Shown piece by piece: positions 1 through 7,672 of a DNA stretch of 10,350 nucleotides (positions are counted from its first letter, which is position 1; every line of letters begins with the position of its first letter). The DNA is from CAVPHV01 sp964465915 (lineage in GTDB: Bacteria > Actinomycetota > Acidimicrobiia > Spongiisociales > UBA5794), in assembly GCA_964465915.1 (NCBI GenBank), contig CAYXMJ010000111.1:1-10350 (forward strand), read 5' to 3'. Under the pieces are notes generated by a model. The model saw only the letters and a list, made by a program, of their open reading frames with translations. It searched no databases and was not told the origin of the DNA. The translations under genes and the position numbers were made by a program.

Positions 1-1
1 T

Positions 2-547
2 GACGCCATGAGCCTGCTCGGCGGGCGCCGCCCGGGCGACACCGTCGAACTGACCATCGACCGACCGGTCGATGATCCCGATGTGGCCTTCGAGCGCCAC
101 GTCGTGGAGATCACCCTCATTCCATACCGGGCTGTCAATGAGGATGAGGAGATCATCGAAGACCCGGACCGTGGCATGGTCGGCGTGTTCTTGGAGAACG
201 GCGAGACCGAGATCGTGTTCCCGGTAGATGTCGAGATCGACTCGCAGAACATCGGCGGCCCCTCAGCGGGCATGATGTTTTCGCTCGAGATCATGAACCA
301 GCTCACCGACGATGACCTGACCGGGGGGAACCGGATCGCCGGCACCGGGACCATCCGGCAGGACGGCACAGTGGGGGCGATCGGTGGTATCAAGCAGAAG
401 GTGTTTGGGGCGATCGACGCCGGCGCAGTGTATGTGCTGGTGCCCGACGGCAACTATGACGAGGCCGTTGCTGCCGCAGGCGACGTCATCACCGTCGTCC
501 GCGTCGTGACGATCGACGATGCTTTGGACTTTCTCGCAACGCTATAA
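2..547 (+). CDS. PDZ/Lon-like (S16, YlbL-type) membrane serine protease, 3' part
   Basis: This is the C-terminal part of a Lon-type serine protease of the kind represented by Bacillus YlbL. The gene enters from the left: the frame is open to base 2, so the first Met in view (base 8) is internal. The stop is TAA at 545-547. Counting from that Met, residues 1-20 (MSLLGGRRPGDTVELTIDR) look like the last strands of a PDZ domain. Residues 55-179 are the S16 proteolytic domain. The catalytic dyad is visible: Ser86 in GGPSAG (codon 263-265) and Lys131 in GGIKQK (codon 398-400). No ATPase domain is visible and, by family precedent, none is expected; the missing upstream part should hold a membrane anchor and the rest of PDZ. 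Such proteins are thought to cleave substrates outside the membrane. From memory, the mycobacterial counterpart (Rv3194c) neighbours a UPF0182 gene (Rv3193c), which matches the gene at 2712. The family call is strong; the substrate is unknown. Confidence 0.9.
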   Translation, partial: DAMSLLGGRRPGDTVELTIDRPVDDPDVAFERHVVEITLIPYRAVNEDEEIIEDPDRGMVGVFLENGETEIVFPVDVEIDSQNIGGPSAGMMFSLEIMNQLTDDDLTGGNRIAGTGTIRQDGTVGAIGGIKQKVFGAIDAGAVYVLVPDGNYDEAVAAAGDVITVVRVVTIDDALDFLATL

Positions 548-586
548 CCAAGAACTCGGGCCCTCCCCGGGTATCGTTGGCCGGCA

Positions 587-2659
587 ATGACTGACGAGCT
601 CCGCCCGAGCGCGATCCGATCTCAAGAGTTTTCGACCGTACGGCGCGGCTACGAACGCGACGAAGTCGACCGATTCAAGGCGTCCGTGGCCGATCGAGTT
701 GCCGCCCTCGAGGCGCAACTGGGTGCCGTCGAAGGTCGGCTCGAACAGCTCGGGATCGCCGATCCTGCCGAGCTGAAGAGCGAACTCGAGACCGTGGCAG
801 ATGAGGTCGGCAAGATCATTGCTGCGGCCAAGGAGGCTGCGGCCGGGCTTCGTTCGCGGGCTGCTGAGGATGCCGCCCGATGGCGAAACGAGGCCGATCG
901 TGAAGCCCGCGAGCTGCGGACGACCGCCCAACGCGACGCAGAGGCTGCCCGTGGTTCGGCATGGGAGACGGCGACTGCGCTGGTGGAAGAGACCAAGGCG
1001 GCAGCGGAGGTCATGCTCCAAGGTGCAGATCAGGACGCCCTGTTCATTCGTGCCCAAGCGGAGCGAGAAGCACTGCGGCTTACCGGCGATGCCCGCCGTG
1101 ACGCCGAGGAAGAGTTGCGGGCCGCCCGCACCGAGGGCGAGCGGTTGCTCATTGACGCTCGTGGCGAGAGTGAGGCCACGCTGGCAACTGCCCGCCAGTC
1201 CGCCGAGGCCGCCCAAGAGAGAGCGCGCGCGCTTGAAGCCCGTCGGGCCGAACTGATGACTGAGTTGGAGACCGCTCGTCTCTCGATCGGTCAGATCGAA
1301 GAGCAAAGAGACGCACAAAACGAGGCAGGCACCCTCACCCAGCCCGGCGTGGCGCCGTCGAGGAGCCCGCGTCAGGATGGAGGCGAGTGGCTCGACGGCG
1401 ACGCCTCGGTCAGGATTGTGCCGGCGCAGCTTCCCCCGGTCGCAGAGGAGCCGGTCGATGCCGATGCGCTGGCCGAGGAAGTAGCCGCGCTGCGTGCTGC
1501 GGCCGAGGCCGAGCCACTGGGCGAAATCGAGACCGCAGCCGTTGAGCCGGAGTCATCCGTGGTGGTCGATCCGCTCGCCGAGATCGAAACTCCCGCGCCA
1601 ACAGCAGCAGCGTCAGAGGCGGACACACCCGGCGACGATTCGGTAACCGTGCTCGAACCAGAACTCGCATCTGACTCGGCTGCCGAGCCCGAACCCGCGG
1701 TAACTGAACTGGAGCCATCGCCCGAGACACCAGCCGAAGTGGCCGAAGCGCCGGCCGAGGTGCCGGTTGAGCCACCCGTCGAAGCGCCGGCTGAATTGCA
1801 GGTGGATGAGGTGCCGGCCGAACCCGTAACCCGCGAAGGCGTTGCGCCGAATGCGATTGACTCGCTCTTCGCCGAGCTGAGGGAGCCTTCAGCACCGCGC
1901 GAGCCCGAACCCGAGCCCGTAGTTGTTGCCGAGCCGGAACCTGTCGTGGCCGAGACTCCCGTTGCGCCCACGCCACAGGATCGGGCTCCGGAACAGGCAG
2001 AACCGGCCTACGCCACCGCCACTGACCCGTTCGAGCTGCGCGATCGCCTGCTGCTTCCGATTCAGAACCGCACTCTGCGCACGCTCAAGCGTCGGATCGT
2101 CGACCTACAGAACCGGGTCCTCGAGGAGCTGCGGGTATCCGGGCAGGATTGGACGGTTGACCGGGCCATGTTTGCGGCCGCCGTTGGTGAGGATCTGGTC
2201 CGTCTCAGTCAAGAGAGCTTCGTCGCCGGGTATGCCGGGGCCGCGGAGCTAACGGGGGCCGCCGCCACACCTCCGCCCGATCGTGGGGCCGCTCTCGACG
2301 CGTCGGCGGATTTTGTTGATGGCATCAGGGCCGCAGTCGACGACGCGCTGGCGCGGGCCAGGGCGGGAGATAGCGGGGCGCGCCAGATCTCAGCTGCGGT
2401 CAGCCGCGTCTTTCGGGCGTGGCGGACCGATGAGGCAGAACGACGGGTGCGTCACGCCGGCTACCTGGCCTATCACGAGGGGCTTCTGGGTGCCTTCCCC
2501 GAACTCGGGGTGGAGCAGGTCATCTGCATTGCCCCCGGTCGTCCCTGTGGGGTCTGTCCTGCCGGAACCGGCATGCCGTGGGCCCCGGCGGGAACGCCAC
2601 CGGCTCCGCTGCCGCCGGCCGCCGCGTCGTGTGACGCCACCGTTGTGCCGGTTGCGTGA
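587..2659 (+). CDS. DivIVA-like coiled-coil protein with MuF-like C-terminal region
   Basis: The 690-residue protein begins with a DivIVA-type membrane-binding segment (residues 1-40: FSTVRRGYERDEVDRF). An Ala/Glu/Arg-rich coiled coil follows (about 36-240), then a Pro/Glu/Val-rich, probably disordered linker (about 241-475), then a mainly helical C-terminal region (about 476-690). DivIVA/Wag31 proteins are usually much shorter and mark poles and septa in actinobacteria, so a scaffold role in growth or division is inferred. The last 80 residues are odd: a helix (RVRHAGYLAYHEGLLGAF), then C647, C654 and C657 (CGVC), then PLPPAAASC with C682 and a VVPV ending. This recalls the end of phage MuF domains, but the usual His-Pro-x-Cys-x-Cys site is degenerate. 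No Shine-Dalgarno precedes the ATG. Weak -10-like hexamers are TATAAC (543-548, over the upstream stop) and TATCGT (572-577, which would give a near-leaderless mRNA). The gap to the protease gene is 39 nt. Confidence 0.85.
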   Translation: MTDELRPSAIRSQEFSTVRRGYERDEVDRFKASVADRVAALEAQLGAVEGRLEQLGIADPAELKSELETVADEVGKIIAAAKEAAAGLRSRAAEDAARWRNEADREARELRTTAQRDAEAARGSAWETATALVEETKAAAEVMLQGADQDALFIRAQAEREALRLTGDARRDAEEELRAARTEGERLLIDARGESEATLATARQSAEAAQERARALEARRAELMTELETARLSIGQIEEQRDAQNEAGTLTQPGVAPSRSPRQDGGEWLDGDASVRIVPAQLPPVAEEPVDADALAEEVAALRAAAEAEPLGEIETAAVEPESSVVVDPLAEIETPAPTAAASEADTPGDDSVTVLEPELASDSAAEPEPAVTELEPSPETPAEVAEAPAEVPVEPPVEAPAELQVDEVPAEPVTREGVAPNAIDSLFAELREPSAPREPEPEPVVVAEPEPVVAETPVAPTPQDRAPEQAEPAYATATDPFELRDRLLLPIQNRTLRTLKRRIVDLQNRVLEELRVSGQDWTVDRAMFAAAVGEDLVRLSQESFVAGYAGAAELTGAAATPPPDRGAALDASADFVDGIRAAVDDALARARAGDSGARQISAAVSRVFRAWRTDEAERRVRHAGYLAYHEGLLGAFPELGVEQVICIAPGRPCGVCPAGTGMPWAPAGTPPAPLPPAAASCDATVVPVA

Positions 2660-2678
2660 GCCGGATCGCGGCAACCGG
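2648..2678 (+). other. Small inverted repeat over the stop of the DivIVA-like gene
   Basis: CCGGTTGC (2648-2655) and GCAACCGG (2671-2678) are perfect 8-bp arms around a 15-nt loop that includes the TGA stop at 2657-2659. No T-tract follows, so an intrinsic terminator is unproven. It could weakly insulate the next gene or stabilise the mRNA 3' end. Confidence 0.3.
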
Positions 2679-2699
2679 GTGCTAGCGGCGCGACCTGCA

Positions 2700-2711
2700 T
2701 AGAATCCCCAC
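2700..2711 (+). promoter_or_regulatory. -10 element giving a leaderless UPF0182 transcript
   Basis: TAGAAT at 2700-2705 matches the actinobacterial TAnnnT -10 pattern. It ends 6 nt before the GTG start at 2712, so transcription would begin on or beside the start codon. There is no Shine-Dalgarno, which fits leaderless translation. No good -35 is visible at the expected distance. The element is seen in the sequence; its activity is inferred. Confidence 0.5.
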
Positions 2712-5615
2712 GTGATCAACAGGGACCCCATTCCGATCCGACCCCGCTCCCGTTCGCGCCGAGTCCTGTGGATCGTGCTCGGTATCTTCCTCGTCCTGCT
2801 GTTGATGCTGCGCACCATTGCAGTGTTCTGGACCGACTATCTGTGGTTCGACTCGATCAAGCAGACCGATGTGTGGCGTACGCTGATCTTCACCAGGGTG
2901 TGGCTGGTGCTGGCTGCCTCGTTGGTTGCCTTTGCGCTGTTCTGGTTGAACCTGGCGCTCGCCGACCGTTTGTCGCCACGCATGAGGACCTTCGGCGATA
3001 GCCCCGACGACGAATTGTTGGACCGATTCCAGGAGTGGGTGACGCCGCGAGTTGGATGGGTACGGTTGGTGGTTGCTGCCTTCTTCGGGATCATGCTCGG
3101 ATTGAGCGCCGCGGTGTGGTGGGAGGACTGGTTGCTCTTTCGCTACGGCGGCGACTTCGGGATCTTTGATCCCATTTTCAACAATGACGTCGGCCAGTAC
3201 GTCTTCCAGTTGCCTTTCTACCGCAGCCTCTTCACCTGGGCCTTCCAGCTAGTTCTGGTGATCACCTTGGCGACGGCCGGTCTGCACTATCTCAACGGGG
3301 GCATCCGGGTTGGTTCGGAGACCCGCCGGGTCAACCCCGGCGTCAAGGTGCACCTCTCGATCCTTCTTGCGGTACTCGCGCTGTTGAAGGCCGTGGGCTA
3401 CACCCTCGACCAGTGGCAGCTGCTGTATTCGACCAACGGGGGAGTGATTGGGGCGTCGTTCACGGACGTGACGGCCCGGCTACCCGCGTTGCGTCTGCTG
3501 GTCCTCATCTCGCTGGTGGCGGCTGTGATCCTCCTGGTGAACTTGCGGTTCCGGGGTTGGACGCTGCCCGCCGTGGCTCTTGGTCTCTGGCTGGTGACCT
3601 CGGTGGTGGTTGGTGGTTTGTACCCATTCCTGATCCAACGGCTGCGGGTCGAGCCGGACGAGATCAACAAGGAAACCGAGTACGTCGCCCACAACATCGA
3701 ATTCACGCGCGAGGCCTTTGGGCTGGCCGATGTAGCGGTCGCACCCTTTGCAGCTTCGCCCGACCTCGATGCTGAACAGCTTGCGGCCAACACGGACACG
3801 CTCGAGAACATCCGCCTGTGGGACCCTGGTGTGCTCGAGACGACCTATCGGGAGCTGCAGGAGATCCGCACGTTCTACGGGATCGAGGATGTCGACGTCG
3901 ACCGTTACATGGTCGACGGGAAGCTGACCCAGGTGATGGTCTCGGCTCGTGAACTCGATGAGAACAGTATCCCCGGTGGCGGTTGGGTGAATGAGCGGCT
4001 TGTCTACACCCACGGTTTTGGGGCCGTTCTCAGCCCTGCAAACGAAGTGACCTCCGAGGGTCGGCCCAGCTTCCTGGTGCAGGACATCCCCCCGATCTCC
4101 ACCGAGCCTTCACTCGCCATTCCGATCGAAGGATCGCGTATCTACTTCTCCGACGCCGCCGACCCCGACTATGTGGTGGCCGCCTCGAAGCAGGAGGAGG
4201 TCGACTATCCGATCGGTGAGAGTGGCGACAACGTGCAGTTCAACAGCTATGAGGGGGAAGGCGGTGTCGAACTCGGTGGCGTGTTCAGCCGGTTCGCCTG
4301 GTTCCTGCGCTTTGGCGAACTCGACACGCTCATCTCCGGCCAGCTCACGGCGGACAGCAAGGTGCTGCTGGTGCGCAACGTGCGCGAGCGGGTCAAAAAG
4401 GTGGCGCCGTTCCTCCATGCCGACGCCGACGCCTACCCGGTGATCATTGACGGCGAGATCAAGTGGATCGTCGACCTCTACACGATCACCAACTGGTATC
4501 CGTACTCAACTGATGCCAACACGACCCGCTTGGAACGGGTTCCCGGCCTGCCAGATCAGTTCAACTACATCCGCAACTCGGTCAAGGCAGTAGTGGATGC
4601 GGAGGACGGCACGATCGATCTGTATGTGGTCGACGCTGAGGATCCGCTGATTCGGGCGCAGCAGCGGATCTTCCCTTCGCTGTTTGTGGGCATCGACCAG
4701 ATGCCGGCCGAACTCCAGGAGCACCTGCGCTATCCCGAGGATTTGTTCAGGGTGCAGTCGGACCAATACCGCTTCTATCACGTGACCGACCCGCAGCAGT
4801 TCCTCAACAACGTCGACCCGTGGCAGATTGCCCGCGACCCGTCGACGTCGCCACGCCCGGAGCTGCGTTTCGCCTTCCGCGACGAGAACAACAATCCGTT
4901 CCGTCCGATGCTGCCCTACTACCTGCTGATGGCGCTGCCGAACGAGGATGACCTGTCGTTCCTGATCATGCAGCCTTTCACCCCCCAGGGGCGCCCCAAC
5001 ATGGTGGCCTTCTTGGTCGCGACGAGCGATGGGCAGATCACCTCGTACACCCTCCCCGCCGATCGAGCCCAGCCCGGCCCAAATCAGGTCGGGGACTTCA
5101 TCAACCAGAACACCGAGATCTCGGCCCAGTTCACGCTGCTCGGCCAGGGGGGTTCGGCCGTAATCCAGGGCAGCATGCTGGTGATCCCGATCGAAGAGTC
5201 TCTGATCTATGTCCAGCCGATCTACATCACTGCCGACCAGGGCGGTGGGGGGACGAGTGCAACCGGGGTCCAGCCCGCGTCGGGCACGACCGGTATTCCG
5301 GAGTTCAACAGTGTTGTGGTGTCCTTTGACGGCCGGGTTGAGATGCAGGCCACTCTCAACGATGCGCTGGGCACCGTATTCGCCGGCTTCGGTGGATCCG
5401 CGTCGTCACCGACGGTCGGCGAAGACGGCGAGCCGGTTGAGGTGCCCGAGCAGGTGGCGGCCTTGGTCGCCCAGGCGGAAGCTGCGTTCCTGCGAGCCGA
5501 TGCCGCTCTGAAGGAGGGCGATCTCGGCGCATACGCCGAGCACATCGCAGAAGCCGAGCGCCTCGTCGCCGAAGCCAACCGCCTCATCGCAACCCTGCCG
5601 GTCGCCCAACCCTAG
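2712..5615 (+). CDS. UPF0182 family large membrane protein
   Basis: The 967-residue product has the normal length and layout of the UPF0182 family (roughly 900-1000 residues in actinobacteria). Seven membrane segments are readable, at about 18-40, 60-84, 116-136, 171-193, 212-231, 259-277 and 283-306. A soluble region of about 650 residues follows, probably outside the cytoplasm. Family landmarks are the loop FNNDVGQYVFQLPFY (156-170) and, after the last membrane span, RVEPDEINKETEYVAHNIE (312-330). A Gly/Ser/Thr-rich linker lies near 843-860 and an Ala/Glu-rich helical tail at about 911-962. The molecular function of the family is not known to me. The GTG start is supported by the basic N-terminus directly before the first membrane span and by the -10 element 6 nt upstream. 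The gene ends one base from the stop of the convergent kinase gene. Its nearness to a PDZ/Lon protease gene is a recurring actinobacterial arrangement, here with a DivIVA-like gene between them. Confidence 0.93.
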   Translation: MINRDPIPIRPRSRSRRVLWIVLGIFLVLLLMLRTIAVFWTDYLWFDSIKQTDVWRTLIFTRVWLVLAASLVAFALFWLNLALADRLSPRMRTFGDSPDDELLDRFQEWVTPRVGWVRLVVAAFFGIMLGLSAAVWWEDWLLFRYGGDFGIFDPIFNNDVGQYVFQLPFYRSLFTWAFQLVLVITLATAGLHYLNGGIRVGSETRRVNPGVKVHLSILLAVLALLKAVGYTLDQWQLLYSTNGGVIGASFTDVTARLPALRLLVLISLVAAVILLVNLRFRGWTLPAVALGLWLVTSVVVGGLYPFLIQRLRVEPDEINKETEYVAHNIEFTREAFGLADVAVAPFAASPDLDAEQLAANTDTLENIRLWDPGVLETTYRELQEIRTFYGIEDVDVDRYMVDGKLTQVMVSARELDENSIPGGGWVNERLVYTHGFGAVLSPANEVTSEGRPSFLVQDIPPISTEPSLAIPIEGSRIYFSDAADPDYVVAASKQEEVDYPIGESGDNVQFNSYEGEGGVELGGVFSRFAWFLRFGELDTLISGQLTADSKVLLVRNVRERVKKVAPFLHADADAYPVIIDGEIKWIVDLYTITNWYPYSTDANTTRLERVPGLPDQFNYIRNSVKAVVDAEDGTIDLYVVDAEDPLIRAQQRIFPSLFVGIDQMPAELQEHLRYPEDLFRVQSDQYRFYHVTDPQQFLNNVDPWQIARDPSTSPRPELRFAFRDENNNPFRPMLPYYLLMALPNEDDLSFLIMQPFTPQGRPNMVAFLVATSDGQITSYTLPADRAQPGPNQVGDFINQNTEISAQFTLLGQGGSAVIQGSMLVIPIEESLIYVQPIYITADQGGGGTSATGVQPASGTTGIPEFNSVVVSFDGRVEMQATLNDALGTVFAGFGGSASSPTVGEDGEPVEVPEQVAALVAQAEAAFLRADAALKEGDLGAYAEHIAEAERLVAEANRLIATLPVAQP

Positions 5616-5616
5616 G

Positions 5617-7635
5617 TCAGGAGGCCGCGACGGCGGCTCGGACCGCCGGCTCGGCGTTGTCGACCGGCGCCAACTCCGGCGGAGCAAACGCTCCGGCCCC
5701 GTCCCTCGGCAAGGTGAGGCGGAACTCGGTGTGATCGGCGACCCGCGAGTACTCCAGCTCGCCGTTCATCAGCTTGGCGAGTTGCCGGGCGACGGCGAGG
5801 CCGAGGCCCACTGAGGCCGGCTCGACCCGGCCGCACTCGACTCGGCCGTAGGGCTGGAAGATGAGTTCTTCGTCCCCTGCTGGGATGCCGGGCCCGTTGT
5901 CGGCGACGGTGATGACGACCGTGGCTTCACGTTGGTCTACATCCATCCAGACCTCGTCACCGCCGTAACGGGTGGCGTTGGTCACCAGGTTGCGCAGAAT
6001 CTGGCGGACCCGGAATCCGTCGGCCCGGCAGTAGGAGCTCCAGGGGGCGCGGGATGTGTTGACCTGGGTTGCTTCGGTGCTCGAAAGATGGCCCGCGATG
6101 ACCGCCTCGATGGCATCGCTGATGTCGACCCGCTCCATCTTGAGGTTGAGGGTGCCGATGTCGGCGCGGGCGGCGACGAGGAGATCCTCGACGATGTAGG
6201 AAAGCTCGGCGCTCTGGTCGGCGATCAACGCGACCAGTTCGACTGCCTCGTCGGCGCTGATGAAGGCGTTGCCGCCGGTGAGTTCGTGGGCAAGGCCGAC
6301 GACGGCAGTGAGCGGGGTGCGCAACTCGTGGCTGATCGAGGCGATGAACTGGTCCTTGGAGCGGGCGGCCTGCTCGAGCTGTTCCTTGAGTTCGGTGACC
6401 TCGGCGAGGGAGTCCTTCAGTTCGCCATTCTCGAGGGTTACGGCGATCCGGCTGGCGAGCGTTGCCAGCAGTTCCTCGTCATCGCGGCCGAACGCGCTGA
6501 CGTCGCCGAGCCGGTTGGCGGCGACGATCAGGCCGATGACTCCGCCATCGCGGTCGGCCAGGGGGACGGCGATGCCGTTGTCGACCGGGGGGGTCGTTGA
6601 GGTGGGGCCCTCATTCGGCTCGGTGAAGCGGGCGCTCTCGCATTTGTCGATCACGCTGCGGTAGATGGACTCGCCGGGCCGCACGAGTGCGGGGCGCATG
6701 CTCTCGCGCCGATCGTCGGGACCGATTGCCGTAACGTAGGCGAGGGCGTTGGTGCCGTTGGGGAAGAGCACGATGTCGGCAAACTCGGCGTCGATCATCG
6801 AGCAAGCGTGGGTGGCGGCTGCCACGAGGGCATCGTCGATCTGCGGTGTTGAGTGCAGGTCGAGGGTTGCCTCGTACAATGCCGTCATCCGAGCTCGTTC
6901 CGACATTTGCGCGACATAGCTGCGGTAAGCCAGGAAGACGATCACCGGTGGGAGCACGGCGAGCCACGCTGAGCCCGGGTTGAGCCAGATGAGGTGGACG
7001 GCGATCAGGCCGAGAACTGCGTTGATCGTGTACCCAACGCTGCTGAGGAGCAGCACGTTGCGAGCTTCGGCGCGGTCGACGTGGCCGCCCATCAATTGGA
7101 TGACTCGGCTGATCAAGGCAGCCACCATAGGGAGTGGAGCCAGCACGGCGACGATGGCGGCCACGGCGCCGATGCCGGAGAGGGGGTCGCCCAAGCCGAC
7201 GATGGTGCGGAACACGATGACACTAACGGCGGCGGACAAGGCGAATTGGCTGACGTTGAAGGCGAGCTTGATGGGTGGCTGGCGACGGTGGATTGTGAGA
7301 ACGAGCAGGGCGCCGGCTACCTGAGCGATGACCAACTCAGTCGGGGCAGCGAAGAACAACCCAAGGACGAGCGGGATCTCGTTGAGTGACATCGAGTGCG
7401 CTTCGCGACGGAACCGGATGTGCACCACGGCGATCTCGGCCACGTAGAACATCGGCATCAGCGCCCACCACCGAAGGGTGATGGGACTCGCCATGGGCTC
7501 CCAGGAGGCCAGGGTTGCGGTGAGGGCTACGGCGAGGGCGGCGATGAAGCCGATCAGCAGACGGACGCGAGCCGGGCCGTCGAGGCGCGGTTGTCGGCTC
7601 GCTTCCTGAGTCTGTGTGTTGGGAGTGTCGGTCAT
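5617..7635 (-). CDS. Membrane sensor histidine kinase with GAF domain
   Basis: This 672-residue sensor kinase should autophosphorylate on His and pass the phosphate to a response regulator, none of which is encoded in the window. Residues 24-240 hold about seven hydrophobic membrane segments. A GAF-like domain follows (about 250-402), then a short coiled linker (403-428). The dimerisation/H-box has the phospho-acceptor His436 in SISHELRTPLT. The ATPase domain shows the N-box (N549, N553 in LRNLVTNATRYGG), the G1 box DNGPGIP (579-585) and the G2 box VGLGLA (609-614). All catalytic boxes look intact. The C-terminal 30 residues are an Ala/Pro-rich tail. The gene follows the secreted protease by 37 nt on the same strand and has an AGGAAG ribosome-binding site, so the two are probably co-transcribed. 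The signal is unknown; the multi-span N-terminus and GAF domain suggest a membrane or small-molecule cue. Confidence 0.93.
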   Translation of the reverse strand: MTDTPNTQTQEASRQPRLDGPARVRLLIGFIAALAVALTATLASWEPMASPITLRWWALMPMFYVAEIAVVHIRFRREAHSMSLNEIPLVLGLFFAAPTELVIAQVAGALLVLTIHRRQPPIKLAFNVSQFALSAAVSVIVFRTIVGLGDPLSGIGAVAAIVAVLAPLPMVAALISRVIQLMGGHVDRAEARNVLLLSSVGYTINAVLGLIAVHLIWLNPGSAWLAVLPPVIVFLAYRSYVAQMSERARMTALYEATLDLHSTPQIDDALVAAATHACSMIDAEFADIVLFPNGTNALAYVTAIGPDDRRESMRPALVRPGESIYRSVIDKCESARFTEPNEGPTSTTPPVDNGIAVPLADRDGGVIGLIVAANRLGDVSAFGRDDEELLATLASRIAVTLENGELKDSLAEVTELKEQLEQAARSKDQFIASISHELRTPLTAVVGLAHELTGGNAFISADEAVELVALIADQSAELSYIVEDLLVAARADIGTLNLKMERVDISDAIEAVIAGHLSSTEATQVNTSRAPWSSYCRADGFRVRQILRNLVTNATRYGGDEVWMDVDQREATVVITVADNGPGIPAGDEELIFQPYGRVECGRVEPASVGLGLAVARQLAKLMNGELEYSRVADHTEFRLTLPRDGAGAFAPPELAPVDNAEPAVRAAVAAS

Positions 7636-7647
7636 CAGGTGGTGCTG

Positions 7648-7653
7648 CTTCCT
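7648..7653 (-). promoter_or_regulatory. Shine-Dalgarno of the histidine kinase gene
   Basis: On the minus strand AGGAAG lies 12 nt upstream of the ATG at 7635, inside the 37-nt gap after the protease stop. The spacing is a little long. It supports this start and indicates translation from a shared protease-kinase mRNA. Confidence 0.5.
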
Positions 7654-7672
7654 GTAGGCCGGCGAACCGTGG

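Noticed and set aside
524..548. TTGGAC plus TATAAC as a promoter for the DivIVA-like gene
   Set aside because: The spacer is only 13 bp, too short for a normal -35/-10 pair. TATAAC alone is mentioned as a weak -10 candidate.
542..1318. 258-codon minus-strand frame opposite the DivIVA-like coiled coil
   Set aside because: No recognisable domain. The plus-strand DivIVA motif and heptad pattern explain the sequence.
1372..1976. Two minus-strand frames opposite the Pro/Glu linker
   Set aside because: Ser/Thr/Gly- or Arg/Pro-rich translations are mirror images of the repetitive linker codons. No start signal or domain is present.
5932..6600. 222-codon plus-strand frame opposite the kinase
   Set aside because: It covers the GAF/HisKA region, where the minus strand has all kinase boxes intact; the Gly/Asp/Val-rich product is a shadow.
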